Below the pieces are notes generated by a model. The model was not told the DNA's origin. It saw only the letters and a list, made by a program, of their open reading frames with translations, and ran no database searches. From NCBI RefSeq assembly GCF_018603435.1, contig NZ_CP075682.1, positions 4,526,001 through 4,590,000 on the forward strand: a stretch of 64,000 nucleotides of DNA, written 5' to 3'. The first letter of the stretch is position 1. Each line of letters starts with the position of its first letter. Below are positions 35,730-43,869 of the stretch, piece after piece. The stretch is from Chryseobacterium sp. ZHDP1. GTDB taxonomy: Bacteria > Bacteroidota > Bacteroidia > Flavobacteriales > Weeksellaceae. The translations under genes were made by a program, and so were the position numbers.

Positions 35730-37088
35730 TTAAACGTCCACAATTAATCCCATGTGGTCACTGGTACTGATGATTCTTCGGTAGTTATTCCAGCCAACAA
35801 AAGAAGTCAGCGCTCCTATATTTCCGGGAACAACACCGCCATGTCCTGTGGGTCCGGCTATAGGAAGAGGGAGTGCAGAAGGTAATCCTCCTCCATCTAA
35901 TGCCATGGCAGAATTATAAATCAAACTCCCTTGTGGAGCTCCCGCTATAGCCGGCACATCTCTGTTGTATGGTGTTCCTGTAACTCTGTTGGCTATGGTA
36001 ATGTTGGTTGCAGGACCAACAGCCGAACCTCCGCCATAACGTGTTAAAATATTGTCTACACTTGAGAATGTATCTTGTATTACATATTCATACCCCGGAT
36101 AGCCGTTCGTTGCCCAAGGTCTGGCACTGTTATGAGACCTCAGCATGGTACAAACATATCCTTTGTCTGGCCATATGTTAGCGGTAGGATTAATCTGACG
36201 GGTATAGCCAACACCTGCTGGAAAAGCACCAAGTAAACGGTCGTAAGCAATGGGCTCAAAGTGAGTATTAAATAAATCTACATTAAAATCTCCTACAATA
36301 ACTCCTACCTGATTGGCAGCAAGATCTGTAGTCATTTCAAGAATATTGGATAATTGGTTGGTTCCATCGGCAGCCTGCTGTTTTTTTGGTGAAGCATGGA
36401 AAGCCAATAATTTAATCATTTTGCCTGCTGCACCTCCTGCTCCCGGTTCCCAGAAAGTAGTTAAGAAAGGAGTTCTGTTAAATGCATTAGGGAAGCCTAA
36501 TACCGGAGCAACACCGCCAGCCAAAGGTCCGTGAAAAAGCCATTGTCCCGCAAGTTTCCTATAGGGTACACCAGGGTTAATTGTGTTAAGTCCGGCAGGT
36601 GCATTGCCGGCAGGCAGAAGGTTTACCCAAGGAGGACCATAGTTAACGAGGTTTCCCAGTCCTATGTTAGCAACCGAATCAGATGGGTTGCCATCGCCCT
36701 GCCATCCCCATGGACCTGTAAATTGTACTCTGGCATGGTTATAAAATACGGAGATACCCTCCTGAACATTTCCTTGTCCCAGTCTTAGCGGGGGAATAAG
36801 CCGCCAGTCGTCACCCGGAAACCAGGTTCTCATTTGTTGTAGCAGAAATATGCTTCCATCAGCACCGCCGGCAGAAATTAAAGTACCTGCAGCTCCTGCT
36901 CCGGTAGATGTTTCCACTACGACAAAAATATCGGGTTTGTTCTGAGTGATTGTCGTTCTTATCACTCGTTTTCTGTAGCCCGGTTGCGGAGGAATAATAA
37001 AAGATCCATCCCATCTCCTTTTAGCCCGGGGTGCGTCGATCTTGTTAATTGCGAATTGCCGTATGTTCCAGTAGAGTATTCTTGCCAT
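35730..37088 (-). CDS. Endonuclease/exonuclease/phosphatase-fold protein
   Basis: This 452-residue protein has the EEP (DNase I / CdtB / sphingomyelinase) fold signatures: YWNIRQF at the N-terminus (Asn 8), the metal-binding glutamate in VVVETS (about residue 58), LLAFHASPKK (His about 232), VGDFNVD (Asp and Asn about 263-265) and STSDHMGL near the C-terminus (Asp-His about 441-442). The catalytic set therefore looks complete, so it should be an active metal-dependent phosphodiesterase. Substrate could be DNA, RNA, phospholipid or inositol phosphate. Long glycine/proline/asparagine-rich insertions enlarge it relative to the usual 250-300 residues. No signal peptide is seen. It sits 18 bp upstream of the giant gene in the same operon. 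Confidence 0.8.
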   Translation of the reverse strand: MARILYWNIRQFAINKIDAPRAKRRWDGSFIIPPQPGYRKRVIRTTITQNKPDIFVVVETSTGAGAAGTLISAGGADGSIFLLQQMRTWFPGDDWRLIPPLRLGQGNVQEGISVFYNHARVQFTGPWGWQGDGNPSDSVANIGLGNLVNYGPPWVNLLPAGNAPAGLNTINPGVPYRKLAGQWLFHGPLAGGVAPVLGFPNAFNRTPFLTTFWEPGAGGAAGKMIKLLAFHASPKKQQAADGTNQLSNILEMTTDLAANQVGVIVGDFNVDLFNTHFEPIAYDRLLGAFPAGVGYTRQINPTANIWPDKGYVCTMLRSHNSARPWATNGYPGYEYVIQDTFSSVDNILTRYGGGSAVGPATNITIANRVTGTPYNRDVPAIAGAPQGSLIYNSAMALDGGGLPSALPLPIAGPTGHGGVVPGNIGALTSFVGWNNYRRIISTSDHMGLIVDV

Positions 37089-37124
37089 GGTTGTTATTTT
37101 TATTTACATATGATTTAAGGCAAT

Positions 37125-40100
37125 TTATTCTGATTTATTATAAGCAGCGTACCAACCCAGACTTTTAGCGGTAGCACCCGGATTGGGATTGCCGAACAAT
37201 AGGAAATCCGTATTTCCTCCGGGAGGTAATTTCAAAATGCCCAGTAATTTCAAAGCAATGTTAGATAAGGTCAAAAGGTATGAGTTCTGGTCTTTTACGT
37301 ATTGTAAACTCAGTTTATCAATAGATAATTTTAATACACCCTGTATGCTCAGAAGTTTAGCATTACTGGAAGTACCGGGCAGCTTAATACCTACAAATGC
37401 ATTGTAGCCGGGAGCCGCACTTTTAGATCCGGGGCTCCACGCAATCAGAAGACTGGCATTAAAACCTGCGCTGCTGGCAAGCTCTCCGGGTGAGCCCATA
37501 TTAAGTGTCATCTGTAATCCGTACCAGTTACCAGCAAGTCCCGTGGCATTGATGCCGGGCAATGCAAGCTTTAAATACCCTTGTCCTGATGGAGCCGATT
37601 CTTCATTGCCACTCAAGAGCTTATTGATCTGTAAAGCAAAATTAGGATAAAGGCTATTCGGTCTGGCATTGCTTTGTGATGAATTGAAAGCAATCTGAGA
37701 GGCATCGAAAGCAAAAGTTGTAACTGAAGGCGTATTTAGATTAAATGACATATTTACATACAGGTTGCTGTAATTAAGCCCTTGTTGTAAAGTATCATTG
37801 TTTATTGTGATCCCAAAAGAAAAAGTATCAAGCGGATAATCTGTTTCCCCTTCGCCGGAAGCCGGAGCTATCATTGTATCGAAGTTAAGGTAGCCCCACA
37901 TGGTAAACCTCGATTGTATATCGAGTGCTGCAGGATCGGTTGTGAGTGTGTTGAACTGTATTTTGGTAATTTCTACATTTGTAAGCAGATTACTGTCAAA
38001 GAAGAAAAGATTATCATCTTTATTATCAAAAACATATACAGGAGTGCCATTATGATCCTGATAAGTGCCATTGAGTACCACTGTATTCAGACTGCCTGAA
38101 CCGTAAGGATTGTTTGTATGAGTTACTTTATCAGAGAAGAGATTATTCATGGTAAGCTGTATCTTACTGGCAAAATCTTTGATGGCTGTATTTTCAAAAA
38201 GTACCTGTAGAAACAATACTTTAAAATCATAAGTAGCGCCTGCTGCAGGCTGTATCGGCTTATTAGGATCTAATCCCTGTGAGATTTGCTGGGCATATGC
38301 AGGATCAACATAATTTATCAACCCGAACAAAGAACTTACAGGATCCATAGTTATCACACCGCTTGCATCTACACGGTTTATTTCTATTCCAAAATGATGT
38401 GCATAGAAGTTTTTAAGGTTAATACCGCTGATTAGTCCTTTTAATTGTTGAGGGAATTCTTTTAGATCGATTGTTGCTTTAAGAGCCAGAATGCCATTCC
38501 AATTAGGATCATTGATAATGGAATGAAACTTCCGATAATATTCAAGCTGTCCGGAGGCAGGATTTAAGAGAGCGGCGTTATATGCATCTTCAGCTGCCTG
38601 TAAATAATCCTGAAGCCACGATGATACGGCAACCAGCTGGTTATAAGAAGCATTGGGATCAGTATTGTCTTTATCAATATTAAACGCATTAGCCTGAGTC
38701 CATTCTTTCGGATTTTTTACCCGATCAATAATGCTGCCCTGACAGAATTTAAAAATTAAAACATTATTATAGTCGGCGTAAGTATTACTTGTTCCCACAT
38801 TCAGATCAAAAGGCCAGTCTTCAATAGACATTTTATTGTTGAACACCGCTTGATTGCTTGAGCCACCGCCTGATGTATTCATCGTTGAGAATAAATTGCC
38901 TAAATATTGATTATTGGTCATTACCAGAAACTGCTGATTGGTAAGAAATGCGCTCTGCATTTGAGGCATCAGATTAATAAAACTGAGCTGATATTGCGGA
39001 GGTTTTGCCGGTATTTGCCCTTCGGGATTTAGATATTCAGGAGAACCGTTATTTACGGTATTCTGCGCCAGATTTAGTAGTCTCCAGCTGCCGTCATTAT
39101 TTACATTGGCAACCATTCCCTGCGGTGTAGCAGAGGCAGTGTAAGACATTGCTTCCGCTTCTGCCATGCTTCTTTTTGCCAGACTCTTGCTGGAACGAGG
39201 TACGGTGAAGGCGGCTGATATCAATGCTTTTCTTTCTGCACTGAGCACCTTGGATTCAAATGTATTTATATCTAGTGAGCTTGAAGAAGATACAGTACTT
39301 ATGCCAAGATAAGGCACCAATGGCACTGCAAAATTGTTGTCTTGCGGCATATCTACCGAAGGCTCATAAAACCCTAGAAATCCTGTGATGTTATTCGCAG
39401 ATGACGCTATACCATGATCTTTGGCAAATAAAGAAGCCCCCTGAGGTTGTGAAGCATATTGCACATTGCCGGAAATTTGGGTAACAATATTAGCCCATGC
39501 CGTGAGATAGGTACTGTCGAGAGTGGGAGCACCTGTCCCCGGATTGGCAAGTGAAACTTCCTGCCCCGGAAAATTAGCGGCAAAGGCGGCCTGCTTTGAA
39601 ATAAAGCGTATAGTATCGCCGGTAACAGTACCGTTATTATTTTTATAAGGAGTAAAGGTAATGATCTCAGTACCTGAAAGTCCGGGAAGCAAACTGTATT
39701 GCCCGTTTTCATCGGCAAAGGCAGCTTGTGATGCTCCTGGATCAAGATAAAAATCGCCTTCCGGTGAAAGGTAGTATGGATCGGCGCCTGCTGCATCCTG
39801 TGGTGATATTACAAAACGTGCGCTGTAGTCTGTCGGAAATAAATTATTGACAGGTGCACCTGAATCTACCATGTTTACCAAAGGCCATAAAGTAAGAGGG
39901 TAGCCGGTATTGATAGCATAATTACTAAGCAGGAAAGCAGATCTTTTCTGACCGCTAAGTGTATTGTAGATCTGGCCAGTGATGGCAAAATAGGTATTCA
40001 GTCCGTTATTATTAGCTATATCGAGCAGATCTATTTCGGTCTGGGTAATTAAATAATCATTGCCATTGCCGGTTTTCAGCATGGGATAAGAGAAGCAGGA

Positions 40101-40778
40101 ACGTGGTTTGCTGTTGCCGTAATAATATTTATTTTGTAAGCCATATGCTGTAAAGTCCAAATTCATATTAAGCCCCAGTGAAAAACGAAAAGATCCTGTA
40201 CCCGGACCGCTGAAAGGAATCGTAATGTCGCTGTTGAAGAGCGAACTGGCTCCAAGTACTTTATTCGCAAAGTTCATGTTAGGATTGCCTGGAGTCCAGA
40301 TAAGCCGTAAAGCATCCGGAGTTGTTTCCGGCTGTAATGTCATAGTGGTATTGTTCAGTATGGTAAGCGTAGCAAAACCATTTCCGATGGTAGTATTAAA
40401 TGTCTGCCCTACTACAAAAGGTTTATTGGCTCCATATTGAGCAAAATTAATAACGGTCGTATTTTTATCAGAAGGTTTTTCATTAATGTTACTCAGCCAT
40501 ACAACTGTAAGGTTGGCTGTTACGTTTTGACGAAACGTAAGCAGATAAGAACGGTAGTTCTCTATAAAGGTCCTTGGATCGGCGGGAGCTGTTTTGGCAA
40601 AAAGAAAATAGACCTGTTGCTGTACTGCAGTCTGAAGGGTAATAGCAGGATCAGTATAAGCAGATCCTTCCGGTAGCAATAAAGCAGTCCAGTGTTGCCC
40701 TATTTGATTGTATATATACAGCGCAGGGTTTCCGGAGTTTTCATTGCTGAATATGATTTCTGTTTCGGATTGTGCCAT
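37125..40778 (-). CDS. Unknown 1217-residue beta-rich protein of the island operon
   Basis: No known family is recognised with confidence. The protein has no signal peptide or clear membrane helix and is rich in Asn, Ser, Ala, Gly and aromatic residues. A basic low-complexity spot (SSKSLAKRSMAEAEAMS, about residues 525-545) may be a processing site or hinge. The C-terminal 200 residues (about 1020-1217) show repeated amphipathic strands, ending in LLGILKLPPGGNTDFLLFG. They share style with the hydrophobic strand-rich half of the giant protein (INGINLTKNQKGVFITFDG), suggesting a common module. It lies 36 bp upstream of the EEP-fold gene. A paired structural role with the giant protein is inference. 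Confidence 0.75.
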   Translation of the reverse strand: MAQSETEIIFSNENSGNPALYIYNQIGQHWTALLLPEGSAYTDPAITLQTAVQQQVYFLFAKTAPADPRTFIENYRSYLLTFRQNVTANLTVVWLSNINEKPSDKNTTVINFAQYGANKPFVVGQTFNTTIGNGFATLTILNNTTMTLQPETTPDALRLIWTPGNPNMNFANKVLGASSLFNSDITIPFSGPGTGSFRFSLGLNMNLDFTAYGLQNKYYYGNSKPRSCFSYPMLKTGNGNDYLITQTEIDLLDIANNNGLNTYFAITGQIYNTLSGQKRSAFLLSNYAINTGYPLTLWPLVNMVDSGAPVNNLFPTDYSARFVISPQDAAGADPYYLSPEGDFYLDPGASQAAFADENGQYSLLPGLSGTEIITFTPYKNNNGTVTGDTIRFISKQAAFAANFPGQEVSLANPGTGAPTLDSTYLTAWANIVTQISGNVQYASQPQGASLFAKDHGIASSANNITGFLGFYEPSVDMPQDNNFAVPLVPYLGISTVSSSSSLDINTFESKVLSAERKALISAAFTVPRSSKSLAKRSMAEAEAMSYTASATPQGMVANVNNDGSWRLLNLAQNTVNNGSPEYLNPEGQIPAKPPQYQLSFINLMPQMQSAFLTNQQFLVMTNNQYLGNLFSTMNTSGGGSSNQAVFNNKMSIEDWPFDLNVGTSNTYADYNNVLIFKFCQGSIIDRVKNPKEWTQANAFNIDKDNTDPNASYNQLVAVSSWLQDYLQAAEDAYNAALLNPASGQLEYYRKFHSIINDPNWNGILALKATIDLKEFPQQLKGLISGINLKNFYAHHFGIEINRVDASGVITMDPVSSLFGLINYVDPAYAQQISQGLDPNKPIQPAAGATYDFKVLFLQVLFENTAIKDFASKIQLTMNNLFSDKVTHTNNPYGSGSLNTVVLNGTYQDHNGTPVYVFDNKDDNLFFFDSNLLTNVEITKIQFNTLTTDPAALDIQSRFTMWGYLNFDTMIAPASGEGETDYPLDTFSFGITINNDTLQQGLNYSNLYVNMSFNLNTPSVTTFAFDASQIAFNSSQSNARPNSLYPNFALQINKLLSGNEESAPSGQGYLKLALPGINATGLAGNWYGLQMTLNMGSPGELASSAGFNASLLIAWSPGSKSAAPGYNAFVGIKLPGTSSNAKLLSIQGVLKLSIDKLSLQYVKDQNSYLLTLSNIALKLLGILKLPPGGNTDFLLFGNPNPGATAKSLGWYAAYNKSE

Positions 40779-40819
40779 AAGAATAATTGTTTTTTATCAA
40801 AATAGGATACAGTAAATTC

Positions 40820-41242
40820 TTAACCGGGGCAGAATAGCATAACAACAATCACGACATCTAAAAGGGACAGATTTAATACTGTAATTGTTTTTCCGGCAAA
40901 GTTGCCTACAGCAATTGCCTGCTGACCGGGCTTTAAATAGTGTGTACCATTGAACGTTGCCGTACTGTCCAGTTGAATAGTACTTGTATCTGGTGCGCCG
41001 GTTAATACAAATGTGGCTATATTAGCCTGACTGTTATTGGTAATAGAACAGATACAATCGCTTCCATTGTTGGTTTGCTTTTGTGCAAATTCATATCGGG
41101 AAAGCCATACAGTGTCTGCTTTAGACTTGACCATACCCTGAGCCGTTGCCAGAGTATGACCAAGAATAAATAATAAGAGAATCTGAAAGCGGAGTTTACC
41201 GCTACAATTAGCTTGTTTGACACTGAATACTTGCCTCAGCAT
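40820..41242 (-). CDS. Small beta-rich exported protein, paralogue of its upstream neighbour
   Basis: Starting at ATG 41242 the protein has 140 residues, with a convincing signal peptide: hydrophobic ILLLFILGHTLATA followed by QG. The mature part (about residues 37-140) aligns by eye with the neighbouring 116-residue protein: FVLTGAP vs FAISGAP, FNGTHYLKP vs FDGVYSLKP, and GNFAGKTITVLN vs GDFGGSTVTITN. The frame is open back to 41299. An ATG at 41134 (105 residues) would drop the signal peptide and match the paralogue's length, so the start is uncertain. The C-terminus ends in a hydrophobic VVIVVMLFCPG. Family and function are unknown. Confidence 0.6.
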   Translation of the reverse strand: MLRQVFSVKQANCSGKLRFQILLLFILGHTLATAQGMVKSKADTVWLSRYEFAQKQTNNGSDCICSITNNSQANIATFVLTGAPDTSTIQLDSTATFNGTHYLKPGQQAIAVGNFAGKTITVLNLSLLDVVIVVMLFCPG

Positions 41243-41558
41243 CATTTTGAGCATTGGTAATGTTGGTGATGGTAACTGTTGAACCGCCAAAATCACCAAA
41301 AGCTGTAACTACGATGTTTGGAGAATTGGGCTTCAAAGAATACACCCCGTCGAAAGGTGTTGTCGACTGACCTGCATTGTCTACAATAATACCACTTGCC
41401 GGAGCTCCCGAAATAGCAAATTTTAATACATTACTTCTGCTGGCGTTAGCAATGGTGATGGTAGAGTTTGTACCGTTTGCCGTATTCCAGGTACAGAATT
41501 GACCTGATTTAATACTTGCACTTCCACTTTGGTTGATTACTGGATTTTGTGATGCCAT
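41208..41558 (-). CDS. Small beta-rich protein, first gene of the island operon
   Basis: This 116-residue protein of unknown family begins MASQNPVINQSGSASIKSG and has no signal peptide. A single beta-sandwich-like domain is suggested by regularly spaced Val/Ile/Thr strands with the core motifs FAISGAP, FDGVYSLKP and FGDFGGSTVTITN. These motifs recur in the next gene, so the two arose by duplication. Small repeated beta domains of this kind could form multimers or carbohydrate-binding surfaces, but that is speculation. Its 3' end overlaps the frame of the next gene by about 35 bp. The long upstream gap holds the probable operon promoter. Confidence 0.7.
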   Translation of the reverse strand: MASQNPVINQSGSASIKSGQFCTWNTANGTNSTITIANASRSNVLKFAISGAPASGIIVDNAGQSTTPFDGVYSLKPNSPNIVVTAFGDFGGSTVTITNITNAQNDAEASIQCQTS

Positions 41559-42027
41559 AATTATTAGTTTTAAGGTTTAAAAAATATTTTAAAATTACTT
41601 ATGTCAAAGAAGTCAATTATTAAAAAATATTACAGCCCGGCTTTTTAAAATTTGCCTTGTTGATGTAATAGAAGATTCATTAAAGAACAACTCAAAGTAA
41701 AGAAAATAAAATAATACACCGTTAAGTGAAAATACTTAATTTATAAACTGCGTATTTATACTTAACTGACTATCAGTGTTATATAAACGTATAAAAACAC
41801 GTGCATTTAAGGAACTGAGCTTCCTGTAAAATAAATATTAAAGGTAAATAAAAGTAATAATCATAGCGGCCTGGCAGGAGATTCAGTATATCTTTTTTAT
41901 GTAATTAATGGTTTTATTCGGTTAAATATTTTCAGATAACAGACAAATTTTATATTTGAAAATCTGTTCTTTACAGTTGTTTAAGAAGAAAAAAAGCAAA
42001 TTCTTTTTACAGCAATAAAAAAATCTA

Positions 42028-42035
42028 TATATTTG
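42028..42035 (+). promoter_or_regulatory. -7 box upstream of tRNA-Asp copy 4
   Basis: TATATTTG fits the consensus and would give a leader of about 155 nt. No TTG was found at -33, so it is tentative. Confidence 0.35.
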
Positions 42036-42114
42036 CACCAGTTAAAACAAGCGCTCTTTATCTTACTTCAAAAGTTACTCATTTGGTAATATTTTGAATA
42101 TAACAGCAGCAAAA

Positions 42115-42163
42115 GCATACGGATAAGTATTTTTCTGAAAAGTATGAATTACATCCGCATAGC
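42115..42163 (+). other. Imperfect stem-loop at the island's right border
   Basis: GCATACGGAT pairs with ATCCGCATAGC (one bulge, one mismatch) around an inner AT-rich stem. The ATCCGCATAGCAAAAG end also resembles the 3' end of tRNA-Asp plus spacer (CCGGATCGCAAAAG), so it may be a decayed tRNA end or a leader structure. Confidence 0.35.
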
Positions 42164-42193
42164 AAAAGTTTTATCAGTTTACTTTTAAAAATT

Positions 42194-42267
42194 GATCCGG
42201 TAGTTCAGCTGGTTAGAATGCCGCCCTGTCACGGCGGAGGTCGCGGGTTCGAGTCCCGTCCGGATCG
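42194..42267 (+). tRNA. tRNA-Asp (GTC), copy 4
   Basis: This 74-nt gene is identical by eye to the three copies at 24292-24580 but lies 17.6 kb away. It has its own terminator immediately downstream. Confidence 0.95.
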
Positions 42268-42272
42268 CAGAG

Positions 42273-42300
42273 AGTCTTCTAATTGTAGAAGACTTTTTTT
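42273..42300 (+). terminator. Terminator after tRNA-Asp copy 4
   Basis: AGTCTTCT (42273-42280) and AGAAGACT (42287-42294) form the stem, followed by a T-run. Confidence 0.8.
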
Positions 42301-42447
42301 ATTTATATCATTTTATATTTTCAGATTAATTCATGAAGAGTTTTTGTATAATTTTCTGAAAATAATTCCCAACATTTATACAGAATAAACCCTAATTTTT
42401 TAAATTTCCATTAGCAGAAATATCAAGATTAAAGAGAAAATAAACGG

Positions 42448-42834
42448 ATGATTACATTAAACTTTGATTGGAACAATAAGGAAGAACTGAAAGAAAATCT
42501 TCTGAAATGGGCTTATGATGAAAGTTTAATACTGTTGGAAGATGATGAAGATGTTCTTTTTTTTGATAATGAATGGATGGGAATCATTTTTCCGTTTATA
42601 TTTGATGAAAAATGTGCAAAAAGAGGCTTTATAATTCTTATTCTTAAAAACTATATCAGAGATTGTTTTTTACGGAGAAGATCATTATCGGAATTAGAAA
42701 CTATTCAGAAATTGTTTGTTAGCGAAATGCAGACTTATTGTTCAGTAAAAAAAGATTTTCTCATTCAGGATTGTGTAGAGTACTTTATGGTTTGTAAAAG
42801 CAAATTAGAAAAAGGTCATCAACACACAAAATAA
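42448..42834 (+). CDS. Hypothetical 128-residue protein
   Basis: I do not recognise a family. The protein is small, acidic at the N-terminus (NWNNKEELKENLLKWAYDES; LLEDDEDVLFFDNEW), and has a hydrophobic stretch around GFIILILKNYIRDCFL (about residues 64-79) that looks like an amphipathic or buried helix. It is cysteine-containing (five Cys) and ends in a basic KLEKGHQHTK tail. No signal peptide is present. It stands alone, 180 bp after tRNA-Asp copy 4, in strongly AT-rich sequence, and may belong to the accessory region. It is probably real because its codon pattern is orderly and the frame fills the gap, but that is moderate evidence. Confidence 0.55.
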   Translation: MITLNFDWNNKEELKENLLKWAYDESLILLEDDEDVLFFDNEWMGIIFPFIFDEKCAKRGFIILILKNYIRDCFLRRRSLSELETIQKLFVSEMQTYCSVKKDFLIQDCVEYFMVCKSKLEKGHQHTK

Positions 42835-43226
42835 TATTCTGAATTTCTGTTTTACCCGTTTTTCAAAATTAAACTTTCCGCCAATCATTTATAAACAAAA
42901 CGTTACAAGGTATTTAAAGCTTGTTTAATATTTTACCACTTTTTATATTTATATTTTTTCGATAGAATTTAACTAATTAAATTATTTATTAAAAATTAGT
43001 AAAATTTTAAAATTATTTTTCTTTTATTTTAAATAAATATGTATATTCGTTAAATAATCACAAAGTTAGATGAGAATTATTCAATTAATCACACAAAGTT
43101 GAATAATGCCATTAAAATTATTTCGAGAAACCTGTAAGTAGTTGCTGTTCTGCAATCTATTCCAAATACATTTTAATGAACATTTAACTTATTAGAGTAT
43201 AATAATAAGTAATAAGCCTTAAAGCT
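42835..43226. other. Very AT-rich upstream region of the surface-protein operon
   Basis: No gene is seen in this 392-bp stretch. It contains a 9-bp inverted repeat (43076-43084 and 43099-43107, ATTATTCAA / TTGAATAAT) around the sequence TTAATCACACAAAG. A near copy of that loop, AATAATCACAAAGTT, lies 25 bp upstream. These may be regulatory sites for the operon that follows. Confidence 0.4.
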
Positions 43227-43850
43227 ATGAGGTTAATGTTTATTGTATGTTCAGTCCTGATTTCACCACTGCTTTTATCTCAGGTAGGGGTGAATACTCC
43301 TAATCCTGATCCTTCAGCGGCACTCGACATTGTGGCAAAAGCATCAGACAAAGGGGTTCTCATACCGCGAGTTCCTCTTCAGAGCGTTACGGACGTTTCT
43401 ACCGTTCCTAATCCTGCAGTCAGCCTGCTTGTTTATAATACAACGACAAACAGCGTAATTACCAAAGGCTACTATTATTGGGATGGCAGCAAATGGCTCA
43501 GATTTAATGACAGTTCAAAAATTTTCTACGGAAACTCAGATCCTGCTATTCCTACCACCAACTCTACGGGAGATATATTTGTTAATAATTCTACGGGAAC
43601 TCTCTTTGTGTATAATGGCAGCAATTGGATTTCACAAATGTCCGGAACGGAGATTCTTTCTGTAAAAATTATTGCAACAGATGGTCAGACGGAATTCCCG
43701 ACTCCCTGGAATGTAAGTTCTTCTAATACAAAAGTCTACAGAAATGGCGTAAACATAGATTTTCAGGTTCTTTCTTCATTTAATATAAAACTGGAACCCG
43801 GAGTATCCTGCTACGCTAACGATGAAATAAAAATTTACAAATTCTTATAA
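43227..43850 (+). CDS. Secreted surface protein of the VGVNTPNPDPSAALDI type
   Basis: This 207-residue exported protein has a signal peptide (MRLMFIVCSVLISPLLLSQ). It is followed directly by VGVNTPNPDPSAALDI, a mature N-terminus common in Bacteroidota cell-surface and tail-fibre-like proteins. Internal KGYYYWDGSKWLRF and GTLFVYNGSNWISQ repeats are typical of such proteins. The C-terminal 60 residues, with VYRNGVNIDFQ and a final DEIKIYKFL, resemble the closing domain of the next gene's product. The function is unknown and probably adhesive or structural at the cell surface. It is first of a three-gene operon with gaps of 19 and 44 bp. Confidence 0.75.
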   Translation: MRLMFIVCSVLISPLLLSQVGVNTPNPDPSAALDIVAKASDKGVLIPRVPLQSVTDVSTVPNPAVSLLVYNTTTNSVITKGYYYWDGSKWLRFNDSSKIFYGNSDPAIPTTNSTGDIFVNNSTGTLFVYNGSNWISQMSGTEILSVKIIATDGQTEFPTPWNVSSSNTKVYRNGVNIDFQVLSSFNIKLEPGVSCYANDEIKIYKFL

Positions 43851-43869
43851 AACTTTAAAATTACTTATC

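Larger units (their letters stand above)
24581..42193. mobile_element. Putative genomic island between tRNA-Asp copies 3 and 4
   Basis: A 17.6-kb segment separates two identical tRNA-Asp genes. The 32 nt before copy 4 closely resemble the short spacers of the tandem array, so the array appears to have been interrupted. The segment encodes a single five-gene minus-strand operon of very large, unfamiliar proteins. No integrase, transposase, phage or conjugation gene was found, so the means of entry is unknown and the borders are approximate. Confidence 0.55.
41559..42193. other. AT-rich region between the island operon and tRNA-Asp copy 4
   Basis: No gene is seen in this 635-bp stretch. On the minus strand a TTGAC and TAATTTTA pair about 50-30 nt before the ATG at 41558 could be the operon promoter. 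On the plus strand TATATTTG occurs at 41951-41958 and 42028-42035. An imperfect stem-loop spans 42115-42163. The last 32 nt resemble the tRNA-array spacers. Confidence 0.5.

Noticed and set aside
24581..42193. Calling the tRNA-flanked segment a prophage or integrative conjugative element
   Set aside because: There is no integrase, relaxase, mating-pair gene, terminase, portal or capsid gene. Only the flanking tRNAs support mobility.
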